The notes under the pieces are model-generated. The model did not search any database and had not been told where the DNA came from. It was given only the letters and a program-made list of their open reading frames with translations. The position numbers and the translations under genes were made by a program. Of a stretch of DNA of 64,000 nucleotides, positions 1 to 8,059 are shown piece by piece. Source of the DNA: Marinibacterium sp050389775. Lineage in GTDB: Bacteria; Pseudomonadota; Alphaproteobacteria; Rhodobacterales; Rhodobacteraceae. Within the stretch, counting starts at the first letter, position 1, and each line of letters starts with the position of its first letter. The DNA lies in assembly GCF_050389775.1 (NCBI RefSeq), contig NZ_CP177146.1, positions 202,390 through 266,389 of the forward strand, given 5' to 3'.

Positions 1-725
1 ATCGGCAGGGCCTGCCAGCCGTCGCCATCGCCGGCCCCGTCCGCTCCCAGCCCGACCAGCCCGTATTCGCCGTCGAACAGCGCGGCGCTGCTCATGACAA
101 AGGGCAGCACCTGGGCCGGCGACAGGGCGGGATCATAGGCCAGGCGCTTGGCCCGGGGCATCGCCCCGGCCACCCGGCCCAGCGTGTCCAGCCGGTCGGA
201 CAGGAAATCCACCCGCAGGGCCGAGCTGGGCAGCACGCGCAGGAAATCGCCCGAGGCCCGTTCGTCGATGCAGATGTTCTCGGAATTGGCGCCGGAATAG
301 TCCAGCCCGACCTTGACGAACCCGCTCGACACCGCCGAGCGCGGCACGTCGATCTCGATCGTGGCCCGCCCGCCGGCATCCTCCAGCGGTTCGACATGGG
401 CGATGCGATCGGCCAGCCGGACGGTCAGGTGGCTGCGCACGTCGATGGTGCGGTCGAATTGCAGGTCGAGCCGCAGGCGCATCGCCGAAATGGCCTCGGC
501 CTCGCCCACCGGCACATAGGCCACGGCCTGGCCCGACAGCTGCTGGAATTCGAACCCGTCGGCAAAGCCGATCTCGGGCAGCGAGATGTCGCGCGTAACG
601 ATCCCCGCGGCCGGCGCCGGGGCATTGGCCGTGCCCGTGGCACCGCCCGTTGCGGCGGTCTGGGCCGGCAGCATGGCCGGCAGTGGAATCAGGGAGGCGG
701 CAGCGACGGCCAGGATGCGCTTCAT
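1..725 (-). CDS. Secreted protein, possibly BcsB-like (partial)
   Basis: The frame reads leftward from an ATG at 725 and is still open at the window edge, so only the N-terminal ~240 residues are visible. It starts with a typical signal peptide (MKRILAVAAASLIPLPAM..., cleavage likely near residues 20-25). The following beta-rich sequence has the spacing seen in BcsB, the periplasmic partner of cellulose synthase: alternating hydrophobic strands, a run resembling 'SxLxVRL', and a Cys-Asp pair (CIDE) followed by a 'VLPSSALRVDF' strand. The match is a pattern judgement, not an alignment. The ATG overlaps the stop of the upstream Hpt gene by 4 bp, so the two are co-transcribed. Alternatives are another exopolysaccharide-associated periplasmic protein. 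Confidence 0.5.
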   Translation of the reverse strand, partial: MKRILAVAAASLIPLPAMLPAQTAATGGATGTANAPAPAAGIVTRDISLPEIGFADGFEFQQLSGQAVAYVPVGEAEAISAMRLRLDLQFDRTIDVRSHLTVRLADRIAHVEPLEDAGGRATIEIDVPRSAVSSGFVKVGLDYSGANSENICIDERASGDFLRVLPSSALRVDFLSDRLDTLGRVAGAMPRAKRLAYDPALSPAQVLPFVMSSAALFDGEYGLVGLGADGAGDGDGWQALP

Positions 726-1054
726 GATGCGGACTCGTGAATGGTCTTGAGCTGCCGGATGCTGGCAGCATGGGTTTCCAGGGCGGCGAGGCGGTCCAGC
801 GGGACCGGTTCGCCCGAATTGGCAGGGCCTTCGACAAGGTTCACCGCCGCGCGGGCCTCTTCGGCGATATCGTCGAACCCCAGCATGGCCGCGTTGCCCA
901 CGGTGTCGTGAAAGGCCAGGTGCAGTTCCTTGCCCGTTGCGGCCGCACCGGCAGTGGCCTGTTGCAACAGGGTTTCGATGGTCTCGATGCGATCATCGAG
1001 ACCGGCCAGGAATTTCTTTCGAATCTGTAATAGCTTCTCAGAATAGGACGTCAT
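722..1054 (-). CDS. Hpt (histidine phosphotransfer) domain protein
   Basis: This 110-residue, all-helical protein has the size of a stand-alone Hpt domain. The helix around residues 45-60 (LAFHDTVGNAAMLGF) fits the Hpt pattern H-x-x-x-G-x-x-x-x-x-G-F with His49 as the predicted phospho-accepting residue. The Lys that usually precedes the Gly is Val here. Hpt proteins relay phosphate between hybrid kinases and response regulators. No kinase or receiver lies nearby in the window. It overlaps the following BcsB-like gene by 4 bp (ATGA), which suggests that exopolysaccharide production is linked to a phosphorelay, but this is inference. Confidence 0.6.
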   Translation of the reverse strand: MTSYSEKLLQIRKKFLAGLDDRIETIETLLQQATAGAAATGKELHLAFHDTVGNAAMLGFDDIAEEARAAVNLVEGPANSGEPVPLDRLAALETHAASIRQLKTIHESAS

Positions 1055-1399
1055 GAGGTCTTAATATCCTTCCGAAAAAGGCCATAGTATGACCGGGACA
1101 TTCTTTCGGCGCTGACTGGAAGAACGGCGCCCGGATCCGGTCGCATATCGCGGTGACTGGTGCGATGACCGGCCTAAAAACCCAACATGTTCACGACTTT
1201 ACCCCTTACCCTGCCTGGCATGTCCCGAAACGGAGGACCTGCGGGGGGACAGGATGATGCGATGGCGGGACATTTCAAGGGCGCATGCCGGACAACCCGC
1301 GAGAATGTCGCGGGCCTTGGCCGGAAAGTGACAGATCATGCGCCGTTCGCAGCGAAGTTTCGCCCATGAGGCGAACGCAACGTCAACCGGTACCGGCGA
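1055..1399. other. Intergenic region between Hpt gene and arsJ
   Basis: This 345-bp stretch has no convincing gene. It should hold the promoter of the leftward Hpt/BcsB-like operon, next to 1054, and the 3' end of the arsenic operon. Short open frames on the plus strand here have no recognisable protein features. I see no clear terminator or operator. Confidence 0.5.
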
Positions 1400-2704
1400 T
1401 CAGGCCGGGGCATCCCCCGGCACCCCGGCCCGGGCATCCAGCCGGCCCGAGGTCAACGCGGCCAGGGCGACCATGACAGCGGCCGTGCCCAGCACCAGGG
1501 GCAGCCCGCCGACCTGGTAGGTCAACCCCGACAGCAGGGTGCCCAGCAGCCGCCCGCCGGCATTGGCCATGTAGTAGAACCCGACGTCCATCGTCACCCG
1601 CTCGGACCGGGTGAAGGCCAGGATCAGGTAGGAATGCAGCGCGGAATTGACCGCGAAGATCGCGCCGAAGACCAGCAGCCCGGCCACCAGCGTGACCGTC
1701 AGCCAGGGCTGCGGCCCGCCGGCCAGCAGCACGGCCAGGGTCAGCACCGCGGGCACGACGAAAAGCGCCGCCGCCCAGCTGCGCGCCGCGCGGATCAACG
1801 CGCTCTCGGGCCGCGAGGCCGCGCCCAGCAGGCGCGGGGCGCTGGCCTGGACCGCGCCGTAAAGGATGATCCAGACGGCCATGAAGGTGCCGATCATGAA
1901 AAAGGCCGCGCGGTTGCCCTCGGGGCTGCCGTCGGACAGCACGGCGTAGAAATAGATCGGGATGCCCACCACGAACCAGACATCGCGCGCGCCGAACAGG
2001 AAGACCCGGGCGGCCGACAGCCAGTTGACATTGGCCGATTTCGAAAAGACCTCGGAGAACTTCGCGCCCTTGCGGCCCTGCGGCAGGCCCGGGGGCATCA
2101 GCAGGGCCACGGCGACCAGGATGATGGCCAGCACGAGGGCCATGATCAGCACCGCCCAGGTAAAGCCCAGCCCGGCCAGCAGGGCCGCGCCCAGCAGGAA
2201 GCCCAGGCCCTTGACGGCGTTCTTGGACCCGGTCAGCACGGCGACCCAGCGGAACAGCCCGCCGCCGGTGGTCGGGGCCAGCAGCTTGACCGCCGACTTG
2301 GACGACATCTTGGCCAGGTCCTTGGCCACTCCGCTGGCGCCCTGGACACACATGACAAAGGCCACCGAGGCGCCCACCGCCCAACCCGGATCCAGTTGCG
2401 TCAGGGCCAGCAGGGCCACGACCTGGATGCCCAGCCCGGCATACAGCGTGGCCGTCAGCCCGAACCGCGCGGCGATCCAGCCGGCGGCCAGGTTGGTGAC
2501 CATGCCGGCGATCTCGTAGAGCACGAAAAGATAGGCCAGCTGGACCGGCGAGAACCCCAGCGCGTGGAAATGCAGAAGCACCAGCATCCGCAGCGCCCCG
2601 TCGGTCAGCATGAAGGCCCAGTAGGCCGCCGTGACGGCCACGTAGGCCGACAGGCCTTCGGGCCGGGCGGCGCCGGCCGGGTGATCGGGGCGCGGATCGG
2701 TCAC
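1400..2704 (-). CDS. arsJ: ArsJ organoarsenical efflux permease (MFS)
   Basis: This 434-residue protein of about 12 hydrophobic segments belongs to the major facilitator superfamily. Its N-terminus (AYVAVTAAYWAFMLTDGALRM) and the stretch with 'GVAKDLAKMSSKSAVK' near residue 130-145 are characteristic of ArsJ. ArsJ exports 1-arseno-3-phosphoglycerate, the product made when a dedicated GAPDH uses arsenate in place of phosphate. The chosen start is a GTG at 2704 that overlaps the stop of the GAPDH gene by 4 bp (GTGA), so translation is coupled. The frame stays open further upstream, but only as antisense or out-of-frame sequence across the GAPDH gene. It is the last gene of the arsenic operon. 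Confidence 0.92.
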   Translation of the reverse strand: MTDPRPDHPAGAARPEGLSAYVAVTAAYWAFMLTDGALRMLVLLHFHALGFSPVQLAYLFVLYEIAGMVTNLAAGWIAARFGLTATLYAGLGIQVVALLALTQLDPGWAVGASVAFVMCVQGASGVAKDLAKMSSKSAVKLLAPTTGGGLFRWVAVLTGSKNAVKGLGFLLGAALLAGLGFTWAVLIMALVLAIILVAVALLMPPGLPQGRKGAKFSEVFSKSANVNWLSAARVFLFGARDVWFVVGIPIYFYAVLSDGSPEGNRAAFFMIGTFMAVWIILYGAVQASAPRLLGAASRPESALIRAARSWAAALFVVPAVLTLAVLLAGGPQPWLTVTLVAGLLVFGAIFAVNSALHSYLILAFTRSERVTMDVGFYYMANAGGRLLGTLLSGLTYQVGGLPLVLGTAAVMVALAALTSGRLDARAGVPGDAPA

Positions 2705-3699
2705 AGCGCGGCCCCGACCATGGCGGCCACGTCGACCAGCCGGTGGGCATAGCCCATCTCGTTGTCGTACCAGGCATAGATCTTGACCTGGGTGCCGTTG
2801 ATCACCATCGTCGACGGCGCGTCGATGATCGAGGACCGCGTGTCGTTGGTGTAATCGGCCGAGACCAGCGGCCGGGTTTCGTAGCCCAGGATGCCGCTCA
2901 GCGGCCCTTCGGCAGCGGCCCGGAACAGCGCGTTGACCTCGTCGACACTGGTTTCCCGCGACACTTCGAAAACGCAATCGGTCAGCGAGGCATTCAGCAG
3001 CGGCACGCGCACGGCATGGCCGTTCAGCCGGCCGGTCAGCTCGGGATAGATCAAGGTGATGGCCGTGGCCGATCCGGTCGTCGTGGGGATCAGCGAATTC
3101 AGCGCCGACCGCGCCCGGCGCAGGTCCTTGGCCGGCCGGTCCACGATGGTCTGGGTGTTGGTCACATCGTGGATCGTGGTCATGGACCCGTGGCGGATGC
3201 CCAGGGACTCGTGGATGACCTTGACCACCGGGGCCAGGCAATTGGTCGTGCAGGACGCCGCCGTGACAATGTGATGGGCGGCCGGATCATAGAGGTCGTT
3301 GTTGACCCCGTAGACGATATTGGCCGTCGGCCCGTCCTTGACCGGGGCCGACACCACGACCTTCTTCACCCCGGCATCGAAATAGGGCTGCACCCTGGCT
3401 GCGGTCTTGAAGACCCCGGTGCAATCGATCACCACGTCGACCCCGTCGAGCGGCAGGGCCGACAGGTCGCCCGTGCCGATGAAGGGCAGCCGCGTGCCAT
3501 CGATCGTGACCGCCCCGGCCTCGTGGCCGAATGTCGCCGGCCAGCGACCATGTACCGTGTCGAATTCCAGCAGGTGGGCATGCATCTCGGCATCGCCCAC
3601 CGCATCGTTGATCCAGGCAATGTCCAGCCCGCGCTCCAGCATCGGCCGAAGCGCCAGCTTGCCCATCCGGCCCAGCCCGTTCAGCGCATAGGTCGTCAT
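2701..3699 (-). CDS. ArsJ-associated glyceraldehyde-3-phosphate dehydrogenase
   Basis: This 332-residue NAD-dependent GAPDH has an N-terminal Rossmann motif (ALNGLGRMGK) and the catalytic motif ASCTTNC with Cys150. The C-terminal 'WYDNEMGYAHR' signature is intact. Its sequence differs from glycolytic GAPDH (for example a LNGLGRMGK start rather than the INGFGRIGR-type start) and its place between arsRC and arsJ identifies it as the arsenate-resistance paralogue. It makes 1-arseno-3-phosphoglycerate from glyceraldehyde 3-phosphate and arsenate, which ArsJ then exports. The start is the ATG at 3699, which overlaps the stop of the ArsR-ArsC gene by 4 bp; its own stop overlaps arsJ. Confidence 0.93.
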   Translation of the reverse strand: MTTYALNGLGRMGKLALRPMLERGLDIAWINDAVGDAEMHAHLLEFDTVHGRWPATFGHEAGAVTIDGTRLPFIGTGDLSALPLDGVDVVIDCTGVFKTAARVQPYFDAGVKKVVVSAPVKDGPTANIVYGVNNDLYDPAAHHIVTAASCTTNCLAPVVKVIHESLGIRHGSMTTIHDVTNTQTIVDRPAKDLRRARSALNSLIPTTTGSATAITLIYPELTGRLNGHAVRVPLLNASLTDCVFEVSRETSVDEVNALFRAAAEGPLSGILGYETRPLVSADYTNDTRSSIIDAPSTMVINGTQVKIYAWYDNEMGYAHRLVDVAAMVGAAL

Positions 3700-4529
3700 G
3701 CCGGGGCCCCGGTCTCGCTGCGCCCGATCTCGTCGACGGCCCCCTGCAGGGCGACGCGGTCGAGGTTGTCGATGGACAGGGCCGTGAACGCCTGGATGCG
3801 CCGGCTCAGCGCCCCGTAGGCCTGCTGAAAGGCCAGGGCCTTCTGGGCGTCGGTGCCCTCGGCCTTGACCGGGTCGGGCATGCCCCAATGGCCGCTGATC
3901 GGCTGGCCTTCCCAGGCCGGGCATTCCTCGTTCGCCGCCTGGTCGCAGACGGTAAAGACGAAATCCATCCGCGGCGCATCCGGCCCGGCAAATTCCGACA
4001 CGTTCTTGGAACGCAGCATGCTGGTGTCGTGGCGCTTGTCGTCCAGCACCTGCATGGCAAAGGGGTTCAGCTCGGAATAGGGCCGCGTTCCGGCGGAATA
4101 GGCATTGAACCGGCCCCCGCCGAGCGATCGCAGGATCGATTCGGCAAAGATCGAACGCGCGGAATTGCCCACGCAGATGAAAAGCACGTTGTAGATGCGG
4201 TCGGACATCGGGTCAGCTCCCGGGCTGGTGGACAGGCAAAGTTCGGGGCGGCCGCGGCAACAATCGATGAACAGGAAATCGAACATCTGTCGCACGGACG
4301 CCATCTGGATCGAATAGAGCAGCGATGTCCCCGACCGGTCCTGCCGCACCAGGCCGCAGCGCAGCAGCGCGGCAAGATAGGTCGACATGGTGCTGGCCTT
4401 GACACCCATGGCCAGGGCCAGCTCGCCCGCCGGCACGCGATCGGGATACCGGCGCATGAGCAGGCGGAACAGCGCAAGACGCTGGGGGTGGCCGAGGGTG
4501 GTCAGCTGGTCGGGACTCATCATTTCCAT
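3696..4529 (-). CDS. ArsR-ArsC fusion: arsenic-responsive repressor plus arsenate reductase
   Basis: This 277-residue protein joins two domains. Residues 1-105 form an ArsR/SmtB winged-helix repressor; the C-terminal cysteines C90, C91 and C98 are placed like the As(III) site of the CC-x5/6-C class of ArsR. Residues 108-275 form a low-molecular-weight-phosphatase-type arsenate reductase with the P-loop C119-V-G-N-S-A-R125 and a downstream Cys pair (VCDQAANEECP) that fits the redox relay. Met108 is preceded by a GGGAG ribosome-site-like sequence, so a separate ArsC could also be translated from an internal start at 4208. No stop or frameshift separates the domains. The gene heads the operon with GAPDH and arsJ, overlapping the former by 4 bp. 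In-frame ATGs at 4529, 4523 and 4520 leave the exact start open. Confidence 0.9.
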   Translation of the reverse strand: MEMMSPDQLTTLGHPQRLALFRLLMRRYPDRVPAGELALAMGVKASTMSTYLAALLRCGLVRQDRSGTSLLYSIQMASVRQMFDFLFIDCCRGRPELCLSTSPGADPMSDRIYNVLFICVGNSARSIFAESILRSLGGGRFNAYSAGTRPYSELNPFAMQVLDDKRHDTSMLRSKNVSEFAGPDAPRMDFVFTVCDQAANEECPAWEGQPISGHWGMPDPVKAEGTDAQKALAFQQAYGALSRRIQAFTALSIDNLDRVALQGAVDEIGRSETGAPA

Positions 4530-4539
4530 ATTTCATGGA

Positions 4540-4550
4540 TTATTGAATAA
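4540..4550. promoter_or_regulatory. Candidate ArsR operator
   Basis: TTATT-G-AATAA is a perfect inverted repeat with a one-base centre, in an AT-rich patch only 10 bp upstream of the ArsR-ArsC start. It is flanked by a wider TCAT...ATGA pair. The position fits autoregulation by the ArsR domain. The assignment rests on symmetry and location only. Confidence 0.45.
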
Positions 4551-4591
4551 ATGATCCCGTCACAAGTGAAGCTTTTGCGACGCCCTGCCCG

Positions 4592-4861
4592 TCAGGACGA
4601 AATCGTCGGGGTTTTCTTGCCGGCCGGGGCGACGGTGTCCTTCCACGACACGTTCAGGCGGAATTCGCATTGCCCGTCCTGGCGTTCGGCCCGGATGCGC
4701 ACGGTCATCAGCTCGCCCGTCGGCAGGACAAAATCCCGGTCGCCGTCGCTCAGCGTCATCTCGCCCTTGGAAAACCCCTTGGACAGGGCGGTCAGCAGGG
4801 TCTTGATCGTCTTGGCATCCTGCAGCGATTCATGGGTGAACCGCGTGTCCGAGCTGGCCAT
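4592..4861 (-). CDS. Amphi-Trp domain protein
   Basis: This 89-residue protein fits the amphi-Trp domain: an N-terminal helix, then 'LLTALSKGFSKGEMTLSDGD' followed by amphipathic strands and a conserved Trp in 'FRLNVSWKD' near residue 73. Amphi-Trp proteins are found in GAK clusters together with an ATP-grasp enzyme and HprK-related kinases; their biochemical role is unknown. They have been viewed as possible substrates of the neighbouring enzymes. Here it is the last gene of the leftward GAK operon, 32 bp after the metallophosphoesterase. The start is the ATG at 4861, preceded by an AAGGAGC-type ribosome site; the frame extends upstream but only inside the preceding gene. Confidence 0.8.
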   Translation of the reverse strand: MASSDTRFTHESLQDAKTIKTLLTALSKGFSKGEMTLSDGDRDFVLPTGELMTVRIRAERQDGQCEFRLNVSWKDTVAPAGKKTPTISS

Positions 4862-4893
4862 CGTCGCGTGCTCCTTTGTTCCTTGACTGGCGT

Positions 4894-6222
4894 CTACCCG
4901 ATGCGCTCGGGCGCGAAATGCTTGGCCCGGGGGTAATCCCGGCTCAGCCCGATGACATCGCCCGACGGCAGGATCAAGGTTGCCCCCGCACCGATGCCAT
5001 CCAGCCCTTCGAGGCTGCGCGACGCCCGGTCGAGCGTGACATCGGCCTCCAGGTGCAGCAGGCCGCGCTTGGCCAGCAGCCGCTGGCCGGCGTGGTTGTT
5101 GACATGGCCCTGCACGACCATGTGGATGCCATTGCGGTGCAGCAGGTCGACCCCCCGGTCGGTGAGGTCGAAATCGCTTGGCCGGTACTTGGTGCGCACC
5201 AGGTTGGCCAGCGGGCCGAAATAGAAGGCCAGCGAACTGTGCCGGGCCCCGGCGCGGTAGCGGGCGTTGACGCCCTCGGGGCCGACCTCGTCCAGCAGGG
5301 CGCACATGCGGTCGCAGATCCCGGCATGGACAAACAGCAGCGATCCGCTGCGAGCGACAACATCCATGTTGTCGTAGAACCAGGCATAGGGCCCGCCCGG
5401 TTCAAAGAACACCCGGCGGCAGCCGTGCACGGCGGCCATCAGCTCGCGCGCGCTCAGCCCGGTGCGCGCGACCTCGCGGTCGAACTGGCCGCGCTTGGCC
5501 TCCAGCTTGCGGATCTCGCGGGTGATGACCTCGGGGCGCAGCTGGCCCCGGGCGGCGGCGGCAAAGCCTTCGGCCCAGCCCGGCGGCGGCAGCAACCGGG
5601 CGCGACAGGTCACCTCGTCGGGCAGCGCATCCAGGTCGGCCGGGGTGACAAATCGGTCAAAGACCTCGCGCAGGGCGGGCAGGATCTTGCGGCCCATGCG
5701 CAGGAAGATGTGATCGCGCAGCACCGAACGCGGCCCGCACAGCGCCTCGACCGCCAGGCGCATGCGCAGGTCGTGGTTGCCGGCCAGGATGTGCAGCCGC
5801 GCGCCCGAGCGGCGCAGGTCGTCCAGCGCATCGAGCATGGCCAGGTTGCTGGGACCCTTGTCCAGGCAATCGCCGCCGATCACGATCGTGGCCTGGCGTC
5901 CAAAGCCGGTCAGGTCGAAACGCGGGCCGTGCGCATGGCGGCGGATCACCCCGGCGCCGACCAGCGAGCGCAGGAACCCGTCGGCATCGGCGTGGGTGTC
6001 GGACACAAAGACCACCGGCCGGTCGGGCCAGCGCCAGCCGCCATGGCGCCGGGCACGGGCCAGGCAGGCCCCGATCAGCGGCCGCTTGGCCGGATCGGCG
6101 GCACAGGGCCAGGGTTCGAGATCGCGCGGCAGGTCGGCCACTTCGCCGGCCACGTCGAAGACGGGGGGCAACAGGCCGGCGGGCGGCGTCGGGGACAGCG
6201 GGGGACGGGGGAGAACGTTCAT
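4894..6222 (-). CDS. Calcineurin-like metallophosphoesterase
   Basis: This 442-residue protein has the full set of metallophosphatase motifs: VSDTHAD (D-x-H), GGDCLDKG (G-D-x-x-D-x-G), GNHD, FVHAG and a C-terminal QGHVNNH. It should bind two metal ions and hydrolyse phosphomonoesters or diesters; the substrate is not evident. It is larger than a minimal domain because of a helical insert between GNHD and FVHAG (about residues 170-290). I chose the ATG at 6222 over 6246 because an AGGAAGG ribosome site lies about 9 bases upstream. It sits in the GAK operon, 33 bp after the histidine phosphatase. Confidence 0.85.
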   Translation of the reverse strand: MNVLPRPPLSPTPPAGLLPPVFDVAGEVADLPRDLEPWPCAADPAKRPLIGACLARARRHGGWRWPDRPVVFVSDTHADADGFLRSLVGAGVIRRHAHGPRFDLTGFGRQATIVIGGDCLDKGPSNLAMLDALDDLRRSGARLHILAGNHDLRMRLAVEALCGPRSVLRDHIFLRMGRKILPALREVFDRFVTPADLDALPDEVTCRARLLPPPGWAEGFAAAARGQLRPEVITREIRKLEAKRGQFDREVARTGLSARELMAAVHGCRRVFFEPGGPYAWFYDNMDVVARSGSLLFVHAGICDRMCALLDEVGPEGVNARYRAGARHSSLAFYFGPLANLVRTKYRPSDFDLTDRGVDLLHRNGIHMVVQGHVNNHAGQRLLAKRGLLHLEADVTLDRASRSLEGLDGIGAGATLILPSGDVIGLSRDYPRAKHFAPERIG

Positions 6223-6255
6223 CGGGTCGACCTTCCTGCCTGCCATCCGGCGCGG

Positions 6256-6975
6256 TCAGTCGATCGGGTCCTCGGACCGGGCCCTGACCTTCCATGCGCC
6301 GGCACAGTGCTGCCAGCTACCATGCGCATTGTAACAGAATAGCAACGGCCGGGCGTGGAACATCGACAGCCGGGGCACATCGGCGGCGGTGAGCAGGCCC
6401 AGGTACCGGCATCCGTGGCGGAAGGACGCGCCATGGCCGACAAAGACCGTCACCCGGCCGGGCACCGGATCGCGGCCCAGGGTGTCGCCCAGGCAGGCGG
6501 CGACCCGGGCGCCGGCCTCGTCCAGGCTCTCGGCCCCGTCCAGCGGCAGGCGGTAGCTGCTGTCCGACTTCCAGCCCGGCGGCGGGGGGCCATGGCGGGG
6601 ATCGTCGGCCAGGACCTGTTCGATCTCGGCCACGGTCAGGTTGGCCGCGCTGCCCAGCCCGCGTTCGGCCAGGGCCGAGGTCTCGTCGATCCGGTCCACC
6701 GCATGGCCATGGGCGCGCAGCCGCCCGGCCACGGCATCGGCGGTCTGCCAGGCGCGCAGCTGGCGCGAACAGCGGATCACCGGGTCCAGTGTCAGCCCCC
6801 GTTCGGCGATCATCGCGGCCAGCGCATCGCCGCCGGCCCGGGCCTGGGCCTGGCCCTCGTCGGTCAGGGCAAAGGGCTGGCGGGCCGACGGCGCGCCGGG
6901 CCGCTGGTGATAGGCCCCGTGGCGCAGGAAGGCGGCATAGGCCCCCACCCTGTCGGGCGCCGCCCCCTCACCCAT
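6256..6975 (-). CDS. Histidine phosphatase superfamily protein (GAK operon)
   Basis: This 239-residue protein carries the phosphoglycerate-mutase-like catalytic motif R18-H19-G20 (FLRHGAYHQRPG) and the second catalytic His in VFVGHGASF near residue 180. It resembles SixA/PhoE-type phosphatases, which remove phosphate from small molecules or from phosphohistidine. Its start at 6975 overlaps the stop of the HprK-related kinase gene by 8 bp, so the pair is co-translated. A kinase and a phosphatase in one operon could act on the same phosphorylated protein or metabolite; this is inference. The open frame extends upstream, but the extra part has no family resemblance. Confidence 0.82.
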   Translation of the reverse strand: MGEGAAPDRVGAYAAFLRHGAYHQRPGAPSARQPFALTDEGQAQARAGGDALAAMIAERGLTLDPVIRCSRQLRAWQTADAVAGRLRAHGHAVDRIDETSALAERGLGSAANLTVAEIEQVLADDPRHGPPPPGWKSDSSYRLPLDGAESLDEAGARVAACLGDTLGRDPVPGRVTVFVGHGASFRHGCRYLGLLTAADVPRLSMFHARPLLFCYNAHGSWQHCAGAWKVRARSEDPID

Positions 6976-8059
6976 CGAAAAGCGCCCGGCCGGCATCGGC
7001 CAGCGCATCGAAATCGACCCGGCCCGAAACCTCGCAGACCTGCACGCCCCGAAGGGCGTCCAGGTAGGGCCCGGGCACCGGCGCGGCGCCGTTGGGTTCG
7101 AACCGGCCATCCGGATGCTGGTAGAACGGGCCGGGCGATTTCATGATCGCGCCCAGCAGGTCGGGCCGCGCGGCCAGGTCCACCGGATCGACCCGCGTCG
7201 GCGCTTTGCTGTCGCGCGCCCAGTTCAGCACCCAGAAATCGGTCAGCGGCGCGGCATATTGCACCCGGCCCGGGCCGTAGACCTCGGACACCATCAGGTC
7301 GTGCTTGTCTTCGAGCGCCCAGAGCGCATCGGGATTCATCGCCGCCAGCTCGGCCCGCCGGGCGGGATCAAGCATGGCCTGCAGCCGCGGATTGCCCAGG
7401 ATCGTGCCCGGGTTGATGCGCGGATGCTTGGGAATGCCCAGGGCCCGGGCCGGCGCGCCCGGCTGCACCAGCAGCCGGTCGTTGGACACGAAGGCCGTGC
7501 CGTCGATATCCATCATCCGCAGGATCGAGGTCGACTTGCCGCCGCCCGACAGACCGGAAATCGCCAGCGTACGCCCGGCCCCGGTCACCGCCGCCGCGTG
7601 GCACAGCTGCCAGCCGTCCTGCTGGCAGTGGCTGAGCACCTGGGTGTTGATGAAATTGATCACCGTCGAGACATGATCCACCAGCGGGCCGCAGGCCAGC
7701 CGGACCCGGGGCGACTGCACGAAGGTCACGCCGCTGCGCACCTTGCGCACCAGGCGGGCATCGTCGAGATCGACCACCGCATCCTTGCGCCCGGCCTTGC
7801 CCGGTTCGCGCGCCCAGTCGATCCAGGCCGGCTCGGGGGCCAGGGCCTGGCCCGGCAGCAGGTGCACCGTCACCGGATCGGCGCCCGGCGCATCGGCCAG
7901 GGCTTCGGCGAAATAGGCCACCAGCGCGGCGCGCAACGGATCGGGGCAGAACACGCTGAGCGACACCGGCCCGACCCGCAGGTGAAACGGCCGCGCGGCC
8001 TCGGCCGGCGACAGGTCCAGCGCCAGGCCCAGGCGGTCCAGCTCGGCGCGCGGGCTCAT
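6968..8059 (-). CDS. HprK-related kinase B (GAK system)
   Basis: This 363-residue protein has a C-terminal P-loop domain related to HPr kinase/phosphorylase, with the Walker A motif GLSGGGKST at residues 169-177 and 'NDRLLV' downstream. Residues 1-150 form a separate N-terminal domain. It is a typical member of HprK-related kinase family B, which occurs with ATP-grasp and amphi-Trp proteins in GAK clusters. True HPr kinase phosphorylates a Ser of HPr; the target of family B is unknown. No HPr gene is present here. The start overlaps the ATP-grasp stop by 4 bp. Confidence 0.85.
   Translation of the reverse strand: MSPRAELDRLGLALDLSPAEAARPFHLRVGPVSLSVFCPDPLRAALVAYFAEALADAPGADPVTVHLLPGQALAPEPAWIDWAREPGKAGRKDAVVDLDDARLVRKVRSGVTFVQSPRVRLACGPLVDHVSTVINFINTQVLSHCQQDGWQLCHAAAVTGAGRTLAISGLSGGGKSTSILRMMDIDGTAFVSNDRLLVQPGAPARALGIPKHPRINPGTILGNPRLQAMLDPARRAELAAMNPDALWALEDKHDLMVSEVYGPGRVQYAAPLTDFWVLNWARDSKAPTRVDPVDLAARPDLLGAIMKSPGPFYQHPDGRFEPNGAAPVPGPYLDALRGVQVCEVSGRVDFDALADAGRALFDG

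Noticed and set aside
1187..1369. Short plus-strand frame upstream of the Hpt operon
   Set aside because: Sixty codons without ribosome site or features, lying in a region expected to hold a promoter.
4067..4477. Out-of-frame reading of the ArsR-ArsC gene as separate frames
   Set aside because: These are shadows; the in-frame fusion shows both domains uninterrupted.
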